Positions 9,071 to 17,955 of a stretch of DNA of 64,000 bases are shown in pieces. Both the position numbers and the translations under genes were made by a program. Origin of the DNA: Epibacterium sp. Ofav1-8 (GTDB lineage: Bacteria > Pseudomonadota > Alphaproteobacteria > Rhodobacterales > Rhodobacteraceae). Each line of letters begins with the position of its first letter. Within the stretch, counting starts at the first letter, position 1. The stretch is from positions 310,001 to 374,000 of the forward strand of contig NZ_JAKRFD010000003.1 in NCBI RefSeq assembly GCF_022348185.1, in the 5' to 3' direction. The notes beneath the pieces are model-generated. The model was given only the letters and a program-made list of their open reading frames with translations, had not been told where the DNA came from and did not search any database.

Positions 9071-9958
9071 TCAGCCGTCTTGTCCCAATGCAGCCCCCGC
9101 CGCCCGGCGCACCGCAAGGGTGATCTCGCGCAGGGCCGGGGCCATGATCCGGCTCACCTGCCAATACAGCAGCGTATCCAGCCGGCTGCCGGGCACCAGC
9201 TCCACCAGATCACCGCGCGCCAGATAGGGGCGTGCCAGCACTTCCGGGTTCATCCCCCAGCCCAGCCCGGCGGCGGCCGCATCCAGAAACGCCTGCGTGG
9301 ACGACAGGTAATGCGCGGGCGGTATGATCGCCGCCGCCACATGCGTCTCCAGCCAGCGATGCTGCAAGCGGTCCTTGGCGTTGAAGATCATGCAGGGCGC
9401 ATGGCGGGCCGCCTCTGCCGTCAGCCCGTCCGGGAACCAGCGTGCCACATAGGCGGGGCTGGCGGTGGCCACATACGACAGCCGCCCCAGGGCATGCACA
9501 TCGCAGCCGCTCACCGGCTGCGCCTCTGCCGTGACCGCCGCCGACACCGCGCCGCGCCGCAGCCAGTCGGTGCTGTGGTCCTGATCGTCGATCACCAGAT
9601 CAAACAGCACCCCTTCGGCGGCGACCATTGCCTGCACAAACCATGTGGCGAGGCTGTCGGCGTTGACCGCAACCTTCAGCCGTGCCGGTTTGTCGGTGGT
9701 CTCCAAGGACAGATCCCGGCCCAGGTGGCGCTCCAGCAGGGCGACATCCTCGGCATGTTTGGCGATGCGCAGCCCTGTTTCGGTGCCGGTGCAGGGGCTG
9801 GTGCGGTTCACCAGCGGCGTGCCGACCCGATCCTCCAGCGCCTTGATCCGCTGCGAGATCGCCGAGGGCGTCACGCCAAGCGCCGCCGCCGCCGCATCAA
9901 AGCTGCCGAGTTGCAGCACCGCCGAGAGAGCGGCGAGGTGAGGGGGATCGAAGTTCAT
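9071..9958 (-). CDS. argP: LysR-type regulator ArgP (IciA)
   Basis: 295 residues. The N-terminal winged helix-turn-helix (about residues 5-60, LQLGSFDAAAAALGVTPSAI and ISQRIKALE) and full-length LysR effector domain match ArgP, the lysine/arginine-responsive activator of the exporter gene argO. The assignment rests on the sequence and on divergent transcription from a LysE/ArgO exporter 112 bases away, the arrangement known for lysG-lysE and argP-argO pairs. It probably senses intracellular Lys or Arg and switches the exporter on. No sign of truncation. Confidence 0.85.
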   Translation of the reverse strand: MNFDPPHLAALSAVLQLGSFDAAAAALGVTPSAISQRIKALEDRVGTPLVNRTSPCTGTETGLRIAKHAEDVALLERHLGRDLSLETTDKPARLKVAVNADSLATWFVQAMVAAEGVLFDLVIDDQDHSTDWLRRGAVSAAVTAEAQPVSGCDVHALGRLSYVATASPAYVARWFPDGLTAEAARHAPCMIFNAKDRLQHRWLETHVAAAIIPPAHYLSSTQAFLDAAAAGLGWGMNPEVLARPYLARGDLVELVPGSRLDTLLYWQVSRIMAPALREITLAVRRAAGAALGQDG

Positions 9959-10070
9959 TAGCTGTGCTTAATTGAGGTGAGTATCTTTAATTGGATTACG
10001 CCAACACCAGCGGTTAGTCAAAGGCAACCGCCCCCGGGCGTTGCGCATTGACACAAAAGGACAAAGCCAC
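9959..10070. promoter_or_regulatory. Divergent argP-argO control region
   Basis: 112 AT-richer bases between the two start codons. It contains CTTAATTGAGG and CTTTAATTGG in direct-repeat arrangement (about 9968-9994), of the size expected for LysR-type contacts. AAGGA about 9-14 bases before 10071 serves as the exporter ribosome site. A binding role for ArgP is inferred from gene order. Confidence 0.5.
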
Positions 10071-10700
10071 ATGCAGCCCATGACGATGACCCCGGACATG
10101 CTGCCGACCCTGATGGCAGGCTTTGGCCTTGGCTTTAGCCTGATCCTGGCGATCGGGGCGCAGAACGCCTTTGTGCTGCGCCAGGGCATCCGGGGCCAGC
10201 ATGTGCTGCCCATCGTGTTGACCTGCGCGTTTTCGGACGCGTTGCTGATTACCGCCGGGGTGGCGGGGTTTGGCACGCTAACTGCCGCGGTGCCGTGGTT
10301 TGAAACCGCGATGCGCCTTGGCGGCGTCCTGTTTCTGACATGGTACGGGCTGCGCGCGCTCCGGGCGGCGTGGACGGGGGGCGCAGCACTCAGGACCGAA
10401 GGGCAGGGCGTGCAGACCGCGCTCTGGCCTGCGGTGCTGACCTGTCTGGCGTTTACCTGGCTCAACCCGCATGTCTATCTCGATACGGTGGTGCTGCTGG
10501 GGGCGATCTCGGCGCAATACACACCGGCATGGATCTTTGGCCTTGGCGCGGTCACGGCCTCCTTCGTGTTCTTCTTCACGCTGGGCTATGGCGCGCGGCT
10601 CTTGGCGCCTGTGTTTGCGCGGCCCCGGGCATGGCAGGTGCTGGACGCGCTGATCGGCGTGGTGATGCTGGCGCTGGCGTTGAAACTCGCCCTGATGTGA
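10071..10700 (+). CDS. argO: LysE/ArgO-family amino acid exporter
   Basis: 209-residue inner-membrane protein with six predicted membrane segments. The family signature LILAIGAQNAFVLRQGI is near residue 25, and the second half carries LNPHVYLDTVVLLG, both conserved in LysE and ArgO. These proteins export L-lysine, L-arginine or canavanine, driven by the membrane potential. Start is ATG 10071, not the frame start at 10041, because AAGGA is correctly spaced before it and the family N-terminus fits. Regulation by the divergent argP product is expected. Confidence 0.85.
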   Translation: MQPMTMTPDMLPTLMAGFGLGFSLILAIGAQNAFVLRQGIRGQHVLPIVLTCAFSDALLITAGVAGFGTLTAAVPWFETAMRLGGVLFLTWYGLRALRAAWTGGAALRTEGQGVQTALWPAVLTCLAFTWLNPHVYLDTVVLLGAISAQYTPAWIFGLGAVTASFVFFFTLGYGARLLAPVFARPRAWQVLDALIGVVMLALALKLALM

Positions 10701-10793
10701 GCGGGCGCGCAGCGTCTGTGCAAAACCAGCAGGCTGTCAGAGCAGCGCCCGTGGCCTAGTTTAGGGGGAACGCGGCGAGGAAAGGACAGGCTC

Positions 10794-11735
10794 ATGAGTT
10801 GGAACCCGACACTGGAACCCAAGTGCCCCGATGCAGGCAGTCTCGACAGTATCGAGACGCTGATCATTCCCCGCGCCCGCGACATCGGCGGGTTTGAGGT
10901 GCGCCGCGCCTTGCCCGCGCCCCGACGTCAGATGGTGGGGCCGTTCATCTTTTTCGATCAGATGGGCCCGGCAGAGTTCATCACCGGCGGCGGCATCGAC
11001 GTGCGCCCGCATCCGCACATCGGCCTTGGCACCGTGACCTATCTTTATCAGGGTGAGTTTGAACACCGCGACAGCCTCGGCACCCATCAGATGATATACC
11101 CCGGCGAGGTCAACTGGATGGTGGCTGGCAATGGCGTCACCCATTCCGAACGCACCTCGGAGGCGACCCGCAAGGGGCACAGCAACCTCTTTGGCATCCA
11201 GACGTGGATCGCGCTGCCCGAAGACAAGGAAGACATGACACCGGTGTTTGAACACCACGGCAAAGAGGCGCTGCCGCATCTTTTGGGCGAGGGCAAGGAC
11301 GTGCGGCTGATCCTCGGCTCCGCCTGGGGCGAGCGCGCGCCTGTGACCATGCTGTCAGAGACCTTCTATGCCGATGTCATTCTGGACGCCGGGGCCAAGC
11401 TGCCAATGCCGGATGACCACGAGGATCGCGGGCTTTATATCACCCGCGGCGCGGTCGAGATTGCAGGCCAGACCTTTGAGGCGGGGCAGATGATGGTGTT
11501 TCGCCCCGGCGATGCGATCACCGTCACGGCGGGGCCGGAGGGCGCACGCCTTATGGCGCTGGGCGGCGAGACCATGGGCGGGCCGCGCCACATCTGGTGG
11601 AACTTCGTCGCCTCCTCCAGGGAAAAGATCGAACAGGCCAAACAGGCCTGGGCACGCGGCGATTTTGCCAATAACCCGCGCTTTCACCTGCCGCCCGGCG
11701 ATGACGCGGAATTTATCCCGCTGCCAACGCGTTAA
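10794..11735 (+). CDS. Pirin family protein
   Basis: 313 residues, bicupin pirin. The N-terminal cupin shows the metal ligands in RPHPHIGLGTVTYLYQGEFEHRDS, GTHQMIYPGEVNWMVAGNG and THSER; the C-terminal half carries the pirin-C domain (LYITRGAVEIAGQTFEAGQMM). Bacterial pirins bind Fe(II) and include quercetin dioxygenases and regulators of pyruvate dehydrogenase; which role applies cannot be told. GAGGAAAGGA precedes the ATG. Its stop codon overlaps the convergent ABC-F stop by four bases. Confidence 0.85.
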   Translation: MSWNPTLEPKCPDAGSLDSIETLIIPRARDIGGFEVRRALPAPRRQMVGPFIFFDQMGPAEFITGGGIDVRPHPHIGLGTVTYLYQGEFEHRDSLGTHQMIYPGEVNWMVAGNGVTHSERTSEATRKGHSNLFGIQTWIALPEDKEDMTPVFEHHGKEALPHLLGEGKDVRLILGSAWGERAPVTMLSETFYADVILDAGAKLPMPDDHEDRGLYITRGAVEIAGQTFEAGQMMVFRPGDAITVTAGPEGARLMALGGETMGGPRHIWWNFVASSREKIEQAKQAWARGDFANNPRFHLPPGDDAEFIPLPTR

Positions 11736-13321
11736 GGCCCCAAGCTGATGTGCCGGGTCAGGGTGATCCGGTCGAGAAAGGCGCTGTCGTGGCTCACCAC
11801 GATGAGCGCGCCGTCATAGTCCCGCAGCGCAGCTTCCAAGGCCTCAACCGCGTCTAGGTCGAGGTGGTTGGTCGGCTCGTCCAGCACCAATAGCTGCGGC
11901 GGCACCGGGCGGCCAAGGGTGCAGGCCAGCCCCGCCCGCAACCGCTGCCCGCTGCTGAGTGCCCCCGCCAACTGCAAACCATCCTCGGCGCGAAACCGAA
12001 ACCGCGCCAGTGCTGCGCGGGCCTCATTCAGGGTGGCTGCGGGGCTGAGACGCTGGAAGTTCTCCACCAGTGTCTCGGAGGCCTCCAGCAGGCTCACATG
12101 CTGATCCAACAGCGCGGCACTTGCGTGGCGTTCCACAGATCCGGCGCGGGGCGTCAGCTGCCCGAGGATCACCGACAGAAGCGTGGTCTTGCCGCAGCCA
12201 TTGGGGCCGTGCAGCGCAATCCGTTCCGGCCCGGTGACCTCCAGCGACAGATCCTGCAGCACGTCGCGGGTGCCGTAGCCAGCGGTGATCCCGTGCAGGG
12301 TCAGGATGCGCGTGCTGGGCTGCACCCCGGTTGCGGGGATGTCCATGCGGATCGGCTCAAGTATTTCGATACGGGCGCGGGCCTCCGCCAGCGCCTCATC
12401 CGCCGCCGCCTGCCGCGCCTCGCGCAATCGCACGCCTGCGCCTTTGGAAACCTCGGCGCGCTCTTTTGCCTTGTCCATCAGGACTTTGGGCTGGCTTCCT
12501 GAGGCACGCGCCGCCTTGCCCGCGCTGTCGCGCCGCGCCTTGCGCTCGGCGGCCTCCTGCGCGCGGCGGGCGGTGTCCTTGCGGGCTTTGTCGGCCTCGT
12601 TCAGATCATGATGCGCCGCCGCCAAGGCTGCGTCCTTTTCCGCCCGAAACTGGCTGTAGGGCCCATTAAAGCGGCTGGCCCCAAGCGGGCTCAGCTCCAC
12701 GATGGCATCCATGTCGTCGAGCAGTTCGCGATCATGGCTCACCACCAGCGCGGTGCCCCGCCAGTCGCGCAGAACCTGCCGCACCGTGGCGCGCCCTTCG
12801 GTGTCGAGGGTGTTGGTCGGCTCGTCCAGCAGCAGGATATCCGGCTCCTGAAACAGCAGCGCCGCCAGCGCAAGCCGGGTGCGTTGCCCGCCCGACAGCT
12901 GCGCCAGCGTGGCCTCCGGGCGCAACGACAGGCCGCAGCGCTGCATGGCGGCCTCCATCCGGGCGGGCAGGGTCCAATCGGCTTCGGCGAGATCGGCGGC
13001 ACTCGCGCAGCCGGCCTCGGCACGCGTCAGCCGCGCCAGACCGGAGGCCGCGCCAAACAGCTCCGCCACCGTCAGGTGATCCTGCGCGGCCACGTCCTGT
13101 CGCATCCAACCGACCGTGCCGGTGGTCACGATACGACCCGATGCAGGCGGCAGATCCCCCGCAATCAGACGCAGCAGCGTCGTCTTGCCGGTGCCATTGC
13201 GGCCCACAATCCCGGTGCGACCGGGGTGAAAACTGAGGGTGATGTCCGAGAGAACAGGTCGCGCGTCAGCGGCGGACCAATGCAGGCTGTCGAGACGGAC
13301 GGAGGCGGTGGGAGAGGGCAT
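11732..13321 (-). CDS. ABC-F family ATPase
   Basis: 529 residues with two ABC domains and no membrane segment, the ABC-F architecture of ribosome-associated translation factors and antibiotic-protection proteins. Domain 1: Walker A GRNGTGKTTLL, signature LSGGQRTRLA, Walker B ILLLDEPTNTLD. A charged, Lys/Arg/Glu-rich linker follows (about residues 225-300). Domain 2: GPNGCGKTTLL, a variant signature LSSGQRLRAG, and LLVLDEPTNHLD. Start is ATG 13321; an in-frame TTG at 13366 would add a Cys-rich 15-residue leader lacking family similarity. No clear ribosome site is seen for either. Antibiotic resistance is possible but not shown. Confidence 0.85.
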   Translation of the reverse strand: MPSPTASVRLDSLHWSAADARPVLSDITLSFHPGRTGIVGRNGTGKTTLLRLIAGDLPPASGRIVTTGTVGWMRQDVAAQDHLTVAELFGAASGLARLTRAEAGCASAADLAEADWTLPARMEAAMQRCGLSLRPEATLAQLSGGQRTRLALAALLFQEPDILLLDEPTNTLDTEGRATVRQVLRDWRGTALVVSHDRELLDDMDAIVELSPLGASRFNGPYSQFRAEKDAALAAAHHDLNEADKARKDTARRAQEAAERKARRDSAGKAARASGSQPKVLMDKAKERAEVSKGAGVRLREARQAAADEALAEARARIEILEPIRMDIPATGVQPSTRILTLHGITAGYGTRDVLQDLSLEVTGPERIALHGPNGCGKTTLLSVILGQLTPRAGSVERHASAALLDQHVSLLEASETLVENFQRLSPAATLNEARAALARFRFRAEDGLQLAGALSSGQRLRAGLACTLGRPVPPQLLVLDEPTNHLDLDAVEALEAALRDYDGALIVVSHDSAFLDRITLTRHISLGP

Positions 13322-13583
13322 GATAAAGAACCACGTGCAGCGACACAAACAGGGCGAGTGCGGCAAGGGTCTGGATCATGGATAGGGTCTTCCTCTGTTG
13401 CTCCTGCCAAGAAACATATGCGCCAAAACGCGAAAGGCAAGAGGTCTCGACAGGAACGACACGTCAGGCAGGACTTCGCTCAGCTGGTGGCCGCTTGTAC
13501 CCATCATGACAGCGCAATAAGGGGTACAATATTTCACAAGTGAAGGGTTGTCTTGCCCCCGCAATGGGTGTCTGCTTGCGCCC

Positions 13584-14525
13584 ATGAGCGATGCAACCCT
13601 GACCAAAGAGATGGCAAGGCAGCCAGCCCAGCCAACGTCCAATCCCATGCGCGGTGTCTTCTGGATGCTGGTGACGGGGCTTAACTTCGTGGCGGTGACG
13701 GCGCTGGTGAAATACATGGGACCGCGCATCCCTCCCGCCGAGAGCGCGTTTTTGCGCTATCTGCTGGGGCTGGTGTTCCTGATCCCGATGATCGGCTCGC
13801 TCAGGGCGGTGACCTGGACCCCGAACCTGCACGGTCTTTTTGCCCTGCGCGGCGCGGTGCATGCGCTGGGGGTCATCATGTGGTTCTTTGCCATGACCCG
13901 CATTCCGCTGGCCGAGGTCACGGCGATGAACTACCTCTCGCCGGTCTATGTGACGCTGGGTGCTGCGATTTTCATGGGTGAAAAGCTGGCCTTTCGCCGC
14001 ATCGCCGCGGTTGCGGTCGCGCTGTTGGGCGTGGTGGTGATCCTGCGGCCCGGGTTTCGCGCAGTCTCTCCGGGGCATCTGGCGATGCTGGTCACGGGGT
14101 TTGCCTTCGGGATCTCTTATCTTGTGGCCAAGACCATGGTGGGGCGGACAAATCCCACGGTGGTGGTGGCGATGCTGTCGCTCTGGGTGACGATCGGTTT
14201 GGCCCCCTTTGCGCTGGCGAACTGGGTCACGCCGACGCTTTATGAACTGGCGGTGCTGTTCGGCGTGGCCTGTTTTGCCACCGCGGGCCACTATACCATG
14301 ACGCTGGCCTTTGCCTCGGCGCCGTTGACGGTGACGCAGCCCGTCACCTTCCTGCAGCTGATCTGGGCGACGCTCCTCGGGGCGCTGGCCTTTGGCGAGA
14401 GCGTCGATGTCTGGGTCGTCCTCGGCGGCACCATGATCCTGGGCGCCGTGACCTTTATCACCTGGCGTGAAGCGATGCTGAAACGGCGTGCCATCACGCC
14501 GGCCCCGCATGCGATGAAATCCTGA
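13584..14525 (+). CDS. DMT-superfamily (EamA) transporter
   Basis: 313 residues with about ten membrane segments forming two EamA repeats. The first has PAESAFLRYLLGLVFLIPM, ALGVIMWFFAMTRIPLAEV and AMNYLSPVYVTLGA; the second has a matching ASAPLTVTQPVTFLQL and LGALAFGE. Members export metabolites, amino acids or drugs; the substrate is unknown. Start at ATG 13584 is uncertain because no ribosome site is well placed; 13548 (TTG) and 13611 (ATG) are alternatives. It stands alone, divergent from the ABC-F gene. Confidence 0.8.
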   Translation: MSDATLTKEMARQPAQPTSNPMRGVFWMLVTGLNFVAVTALVKYMGPRIPPAESAFLRYLLGLVFLIPMIGSLRAVTWTPNLHGLFALRGAVHALGVIMWFFAMTRIPLAEVTAMNYLSPVYVTLGAAIFMGEKLAFRRIAAVAVALLGVVVILRPGFRAVSPGHLAMLVTGFAFGISYLVAKTMVGRTNPTVVVAMLSLWVTIGLAPFALANWVTPTLYELAVLFGVACFATAGHYTMTLAFASAPLTVTQPVTFLQLIWATLLGALAFGESVDVWVVLGGTMILGAVTFITWREAMLKRRAITPAPHAMKS

Positions 14526-14661
14526 ACGCAGTGGCCTGCGCGCTCCGCCGTGTGGCAGAAATTAACAAAAACTTGAACGGCTTACCGTCCGGTCTGTCGT
14601 CAAGCGGTTACATTTCTGTCATAGATACGGCTGCGGAACGACCATCTTACGTAAGGATGCC

Positions 14662-15669
14662 ATGGCCTTGCATCAGATCAGAGGGCTGTTGTGGCTGGCG
14701 CTGGCGCTGGGCCTGTCGACCTCTGCGCAGGCCGGGCTGGAGATCTGCAACGACACCAGCGCCCGGCAACGGGTGGCCATCGGCTACAAGGCGACCGCGG
14801 ACTGGAGCTCGACGGGCTGGTGGGACCTCGCGCCGCAAGAGTGCAGCGATGTGGTCGCGGGCGCGTTGCGGCATCGGTTCTATTATCTGCGGGTGGAAAC
14901 CGAGGGCTGGGAGTTTCAGGACGACAAGCTGTCTTTCTGTGTCGACGATAGCGATTTTCGCATCACCGGTGACACCAACTGCGCCCTCCGGGGCCATCGG
15001 CAGGAAAACTTTGCCCGCATCGATACCGGCATCGCGGCCGTTCAGCACAGCCACCGGCTCAGTGCCAATCTGATCCCCGGACGTGGCGCCGGGGCGCCCC
15101 GGGCGATCACCGCGCCCGAATTCAGCGGCGTTGCGGTGTTTCAGGACTGCCAGCTGGACACGGCCCCCTATGTGAGCTTCTGCACCTTCATCGGGGCCGG
15201 GCGGCGGTTTCTGGTCTATGACGACAGTCGTATCGATCCGGCGCTCTGGCAGCAGCTTGCGGAGTTGCCGCAGGGGCGGCGGGTGGCGATTTCCGGTCAG
15301 CGCGCCGATCTCTTCGACACCACCTCCGAACTGGTGCTGCGTCAGGCGGTGTTGCAACCCGTCAACGCCGCCGACCGGCTGTTGGCGCGGTTGCAGGGGA
15401 CCTGGCGGCGCATGACCGACCCGGACGACAGCTTCCGCGTCAGTGGCGCCGAACGGGTGAACACCTATGCGGGGGCGGAAACGTCGGTGGAGTATCTCTC
15501 CATACAGGACCACTGCGGCGCGCATAGCGGGCAGGGGCCGTATCTCTTTACCTGGGCCAATACCGCCGGGACGCATCTGTGTTACCGGCTGGAGCATGTC
15601 TCCGGGCAGGACCTGTCACTGGTCTATCTGCCGCAGGGCACCACGCTCCGGTATCACCGCGACGGCTGA
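14662..15669 (+). CDS. Exported DUF1036 protein
   Basis: 335 residues. A signal peptide (LWLALALGLSTSAQA, cleavage near residue 24) leads into a DUF1036 domain at about residues 25-115: LEICNDTSARQRVAIGYK, WSSTGWWDLAPQEC and YYLRVETEGW are its hallmarks. The remaining 220 residues contain several cysteines suited to periplasmic disulfides and look like a second domain of unknown role. AAGGATG precedes the ATG closely. No operon partner; it is flanked by the DMT gene and the convergent betI. Confidence 0.75.
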   Translation: MALHQIRGLLWLALALGLSTSAQAGLEICNDTSARQRVAIGYKATADWSSTGWWDLAPQECSDVVAGALRHRFYYLRVETEGWEFQDDKLSFCVDDSDFRITGDTNCALRGHRQENFARIDTGIAAVQHSHRLSANLIPGRGAGAPRAITAPEFSGVAVFQDCQLDTAPYVSFCTFIGAGRRFLVYDDSRIDPALWQQLAELPQGRRVAISGQRADLFDTTSELVLRQAVLQPVNAADRLLARLQGTWRRMTDPDDSFRVSGAERVNTYAGAETSVEYLSIQDHCGAHSGQGPYLFTWANTAGTHLCYRLEHVSGQDLSLVYLPQGTTLRYHRDG

Positions 15670-15735
15670 GCCGCCTGCCAACGCCCGCAGGTCCCGCCCG
15701 ACACACGCATCGCGCGGCAGAGATCCCGCATCTGC

Positions 15736-16326
15736 TCAGGCGACCAATTCGCGCGAGGTCACCAGATCCACCACCCGATGGGCGGCGCGACGGGCGGCGG
15801 CGGTGTCCAGCGGCCCCTCGGACTGTGCCGCCTGAAGCCAGACCCCGTCCATGTAGCTTTGCAGCGCCTGACGCGCGGTCTCGACCTGTTCGGGCGGGAC
15901 CAGTTGGCTCAACTCGGCGACAAAATGGCTTCGGACCCGGGCCCGGTTGATTCGGTGCAGCCGCGCCAGACTGGTGGAATAGGGCGCATTGGCCCAGAAT
16001 TGCATCCAGATGCTGCACTGCGGCACGGTGTAAAGCGAATCTGCAAAGTTCGCATCCATCACCGCATAGAGCCGTTCGAGCGGTGTTTCGGCCCGTGCAT
16101 AACCCGCTACCATGGCGGCGCGCAGCTTGCGCAGAAGGTGGCGCATCGTGGCCTCCATCAGCCCTTCCTTGGAGCCGAAATAATAGCTGATCGAGGCCGC
16201 GGAGGCGCCGGCTTCACGCGCGATTTCCGCCATGGTTACAGTCCCATAGCCCCGCTTGTGCACGGTGACGATGGTGGCTTCGATCAGTTCTTCGTTGCGG
16301 ATGTCGCGGATGCGTTTGCGTGCCAT
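15736..16326 (-). CDS. betI: Choline-responsive TetR repressor BetI
   Basis: 196 residues, standard BetI length. The TetR helix-turn-helix lies near residues 25-60 (TVTMAEIAREAGASAASISYYFGSKEGLMEAT). The C-terminal domain carries WMQFWANAPYSTSLARLHRINRARVRSHF, a BetI-specific stretch. BetI represses the choline-to-glycine-betaine genes and is released by choline. It is transcribed away from the transporter-betB-betA genes, and an extended palindrome in the shared promoter (16377-16410) is the probable operator, which would also give autoregulation. Confidence 0.92.
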   Translation of the reverse strand: MARKRIRDIRNEELIEATIVTVHKRGYGTVTMAEIAREAGASAASISYYFGSKEGLMEATMRHLLRKLRAAMVAGYARAETPLERLYAVMDANFADSLYTVPQCSIWMQFWANAPYSTSLARLHRINRARVRSHFVAELSQLVPPEQVETARQALQSYMDGVWLQAAQSEGPLDTAAARRAAHRVVDLVTSRELVA

Positions 16327-16376
16327 AAAATGAGAGTGCGTCAGCTTGGTTTCAGATTCAATATTTCACTTCAAAA

Positions 16377-16410
16377 AACCAAAACTTGAATGGCCATTCA
16401 AAATTTGGTT
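16377..16410. promoter_or_regulatory. Probable BetI operator
   Basis: A 16-base perfect palindrome TTGAATGGCCATTCAA (16386-16401) lies inside a 34-base inverted repeat with 15 of 17 positions matching; outer arms are AACCAAA and TTTGGTT. It sits 51 bases before the betI start and 110 before the transporter start. TTGAA/TTCAA half-sites fit known BetI sites. Binding is inferred. Confidence 0.75.
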
Positions 16411-16519
16411 AGCTTAGTCAGGCCGGGATCGCGTGATCCCGGTCACCAACAACAATAACATCGACCCGAGGAGGCGCCAGCCCGCGCCTCTGCGACTTAT
16501 TCACTGGGAGGTGAAATAT

Positions 16520-17728
16520 ATGACATACCTGATTTCCGCAGGCATTCTGCTGGCCTTTGCGCTGGTGGCATTCTGCGTCATCAAGTGGTGGAACCTGGAG
16601 GTGGTCGGCGTCACACCCGTGCCGCTGTTCACATTCATCGCGATCCTGTTCACATCCGGCCTCGACGTCGGCCTCATCATGTTCCCGCTGGCCTGGGACT
16701 TCCCGCTCTATGCGGATGTGGAAAACAATCCCGCCTATGGGTTCACCAACCCGCTGGCGCTGGAGTTCGGCTTCTGGGGCTTCCTGATCTGGGGCTTCTA
16801 CTTCCTGACCACCTTCTACTTCTGCGTCATCGAACCGCGGGTGAAGTTCTTCGAGATCCCGGTGGTCAAATGGATCAACAACATCGTCATCATCGGCACC
16901 TGTGCCTTCACCGGCGCGCTGTTCCTGATCTATCTGCCCTATTACGCCACCTTCATGGGCGACGGCGAGACGGTGATCCCGGCCTTCTACGTCATCACCT
17001 TCCTGGTGATCCTGTTTGCGGCCTTCTCCTCGACCGACATCAAATACGTGCGCATCCTGTCGCTGGGCTCCACCGGCCTGTTTGCGGCGCTGATCCTGGG
17101 CATGTGGGCCTATTCCGGCATGGGGCTGGGCGAGTTTGCAGGCACCGCCGGCAACATCGGCGGCTACTTTGCCAACATCCACAAGTTCGTGCTGCCGCTC
17201 ACCGACTACCATGAGTTCTACCTGTTCTGGTGGTTTGCCTGGTCGATCATGATCGGTCAGTTCACCTCGCGCTTTGTCGGCGGTCTGAAGACCTGGCAGG
17301 TGCTGGCCGCGCTGCTGATCTTCCCGTCGATCCCGCTCGGCGTGTGGTTCTCGGTGCTCTACTACTACCACCTGAACGAGATCCCGACGACGCTGTTCAT
17401 CAATGTCTCGATGATGGTTGTGGGCGTGGTCTTTGTGATCAACTCGTTTGACTCGCTGATCCGCCTCTATACCGACAACCTGAACCTCACCAGCAAACGC
17501 TTTGGCAAGCTGCCCTATATCCTGGGCAACGCGATTGTGCTCTTTGCGCTGACCGTCGCCTTCCAGAGCCAGTGGCTGCAGATCCAGTGGATCGGTGCCG
17601 TGGTGATCGGTCTCTACGTGGCCTGCCTGATCTACATCTTCGTCAGCAAACGCGACGAGGTCATGGCGATCGAGGCCAGCCCGGAAGAAAACGATCTGGA
17701 CTTCTCCAAGATCGAAGCGGTGCACTAA
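16520..17728 (+). CDS. Short BCCT-like transporter, probable choline uptake
   Basis: 402-residue polytopic membrane protein with about ten to twelve hydrophobic segments. The stretch FWWFAWSIMIGQFTSRF near residue 240 resembles the BCCT signature (WWxxWxPFxGxFxARxS) that forms the aromatic binding box for choline and betaine. Usual BCCT proteins have 500-680 residues; this one lacks their long hydrophilic tails, so it is a divergent short member. Position between the BetI operator and betB strongly suggests choline import. Start at ATG 16520 is supported by GGGAGGTG six bases upstream; longer frame starts lack this. Confidence in the exact family is moderate. Confidence 0.65.
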   Translation: MTYLISAGILLAFALVAFCVIKWWNLEVVGVTPVPLFTFIAILFTSGLDVGLIMFPLAWDFPLYADVENNPAYGFTNPLALEFGFWGFLIWGFYFLTTFYFCVIEPRVKFFEIPVVKWINNIVIIGTCAFTGALFLIYLPYYATFMGDGETVIPAFYVITFLVILFAAFSSTDIKYVRILSLGSTGLFAALILGMWAYSGMGLGEFAGTAGNIGGYFANIHKFVLPLTDYHEFYLFWWFAWSIMIGQFTSRFVGGLKTWQVLAALLIFPSIPLGVWFSVLYYYHLNEIPTTLFINVSMMVVGVVFVINSFDSLIRLYTDNLNLTSKRFGKLPYILGNAIVLFALTVAFQSQWLQIQWIGAVVIGLYVACLIYIFVSKRDEVMAIEASPEENDLDFSKIEAVH

Positions 17729-17739
17729 GACGCACCTCC

Positions 17740-17777
17740 GGTGTCGCCCGGCCTGTGCCCGCAGGCGGGGCGACACC
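17740..17777. terminator. Hairpin between transporter gene and betB
   Basis: A 10-bp stem (GGTGTCGCCC with its complement) with a smaller inner stem (GCCTG/CAGGC) starts 12 bases after the transporter stop. No T run follows, so it is more likely an mRNA-stabilising or attenuating structure that could reduce betBA expression relative to the transporter. Confidence 0.45.
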
Positions 17778-17955
17778 ATCCAGGGTCCGCTACCGACCCA
17801 TGCAAGAGTGACGCTGCCCGCGCCCTTCCTGCATGTGCCGGTCCCCGAAAAACCGCACAGCTTCGTGTGCCGCATCTGCGGGCACGGAGGATCATCACAC
17901 CGTCCCGCAGATGCGCGGGACCCACGCTGACCTGAGAAGGAAAGAGGCGAGAGAC

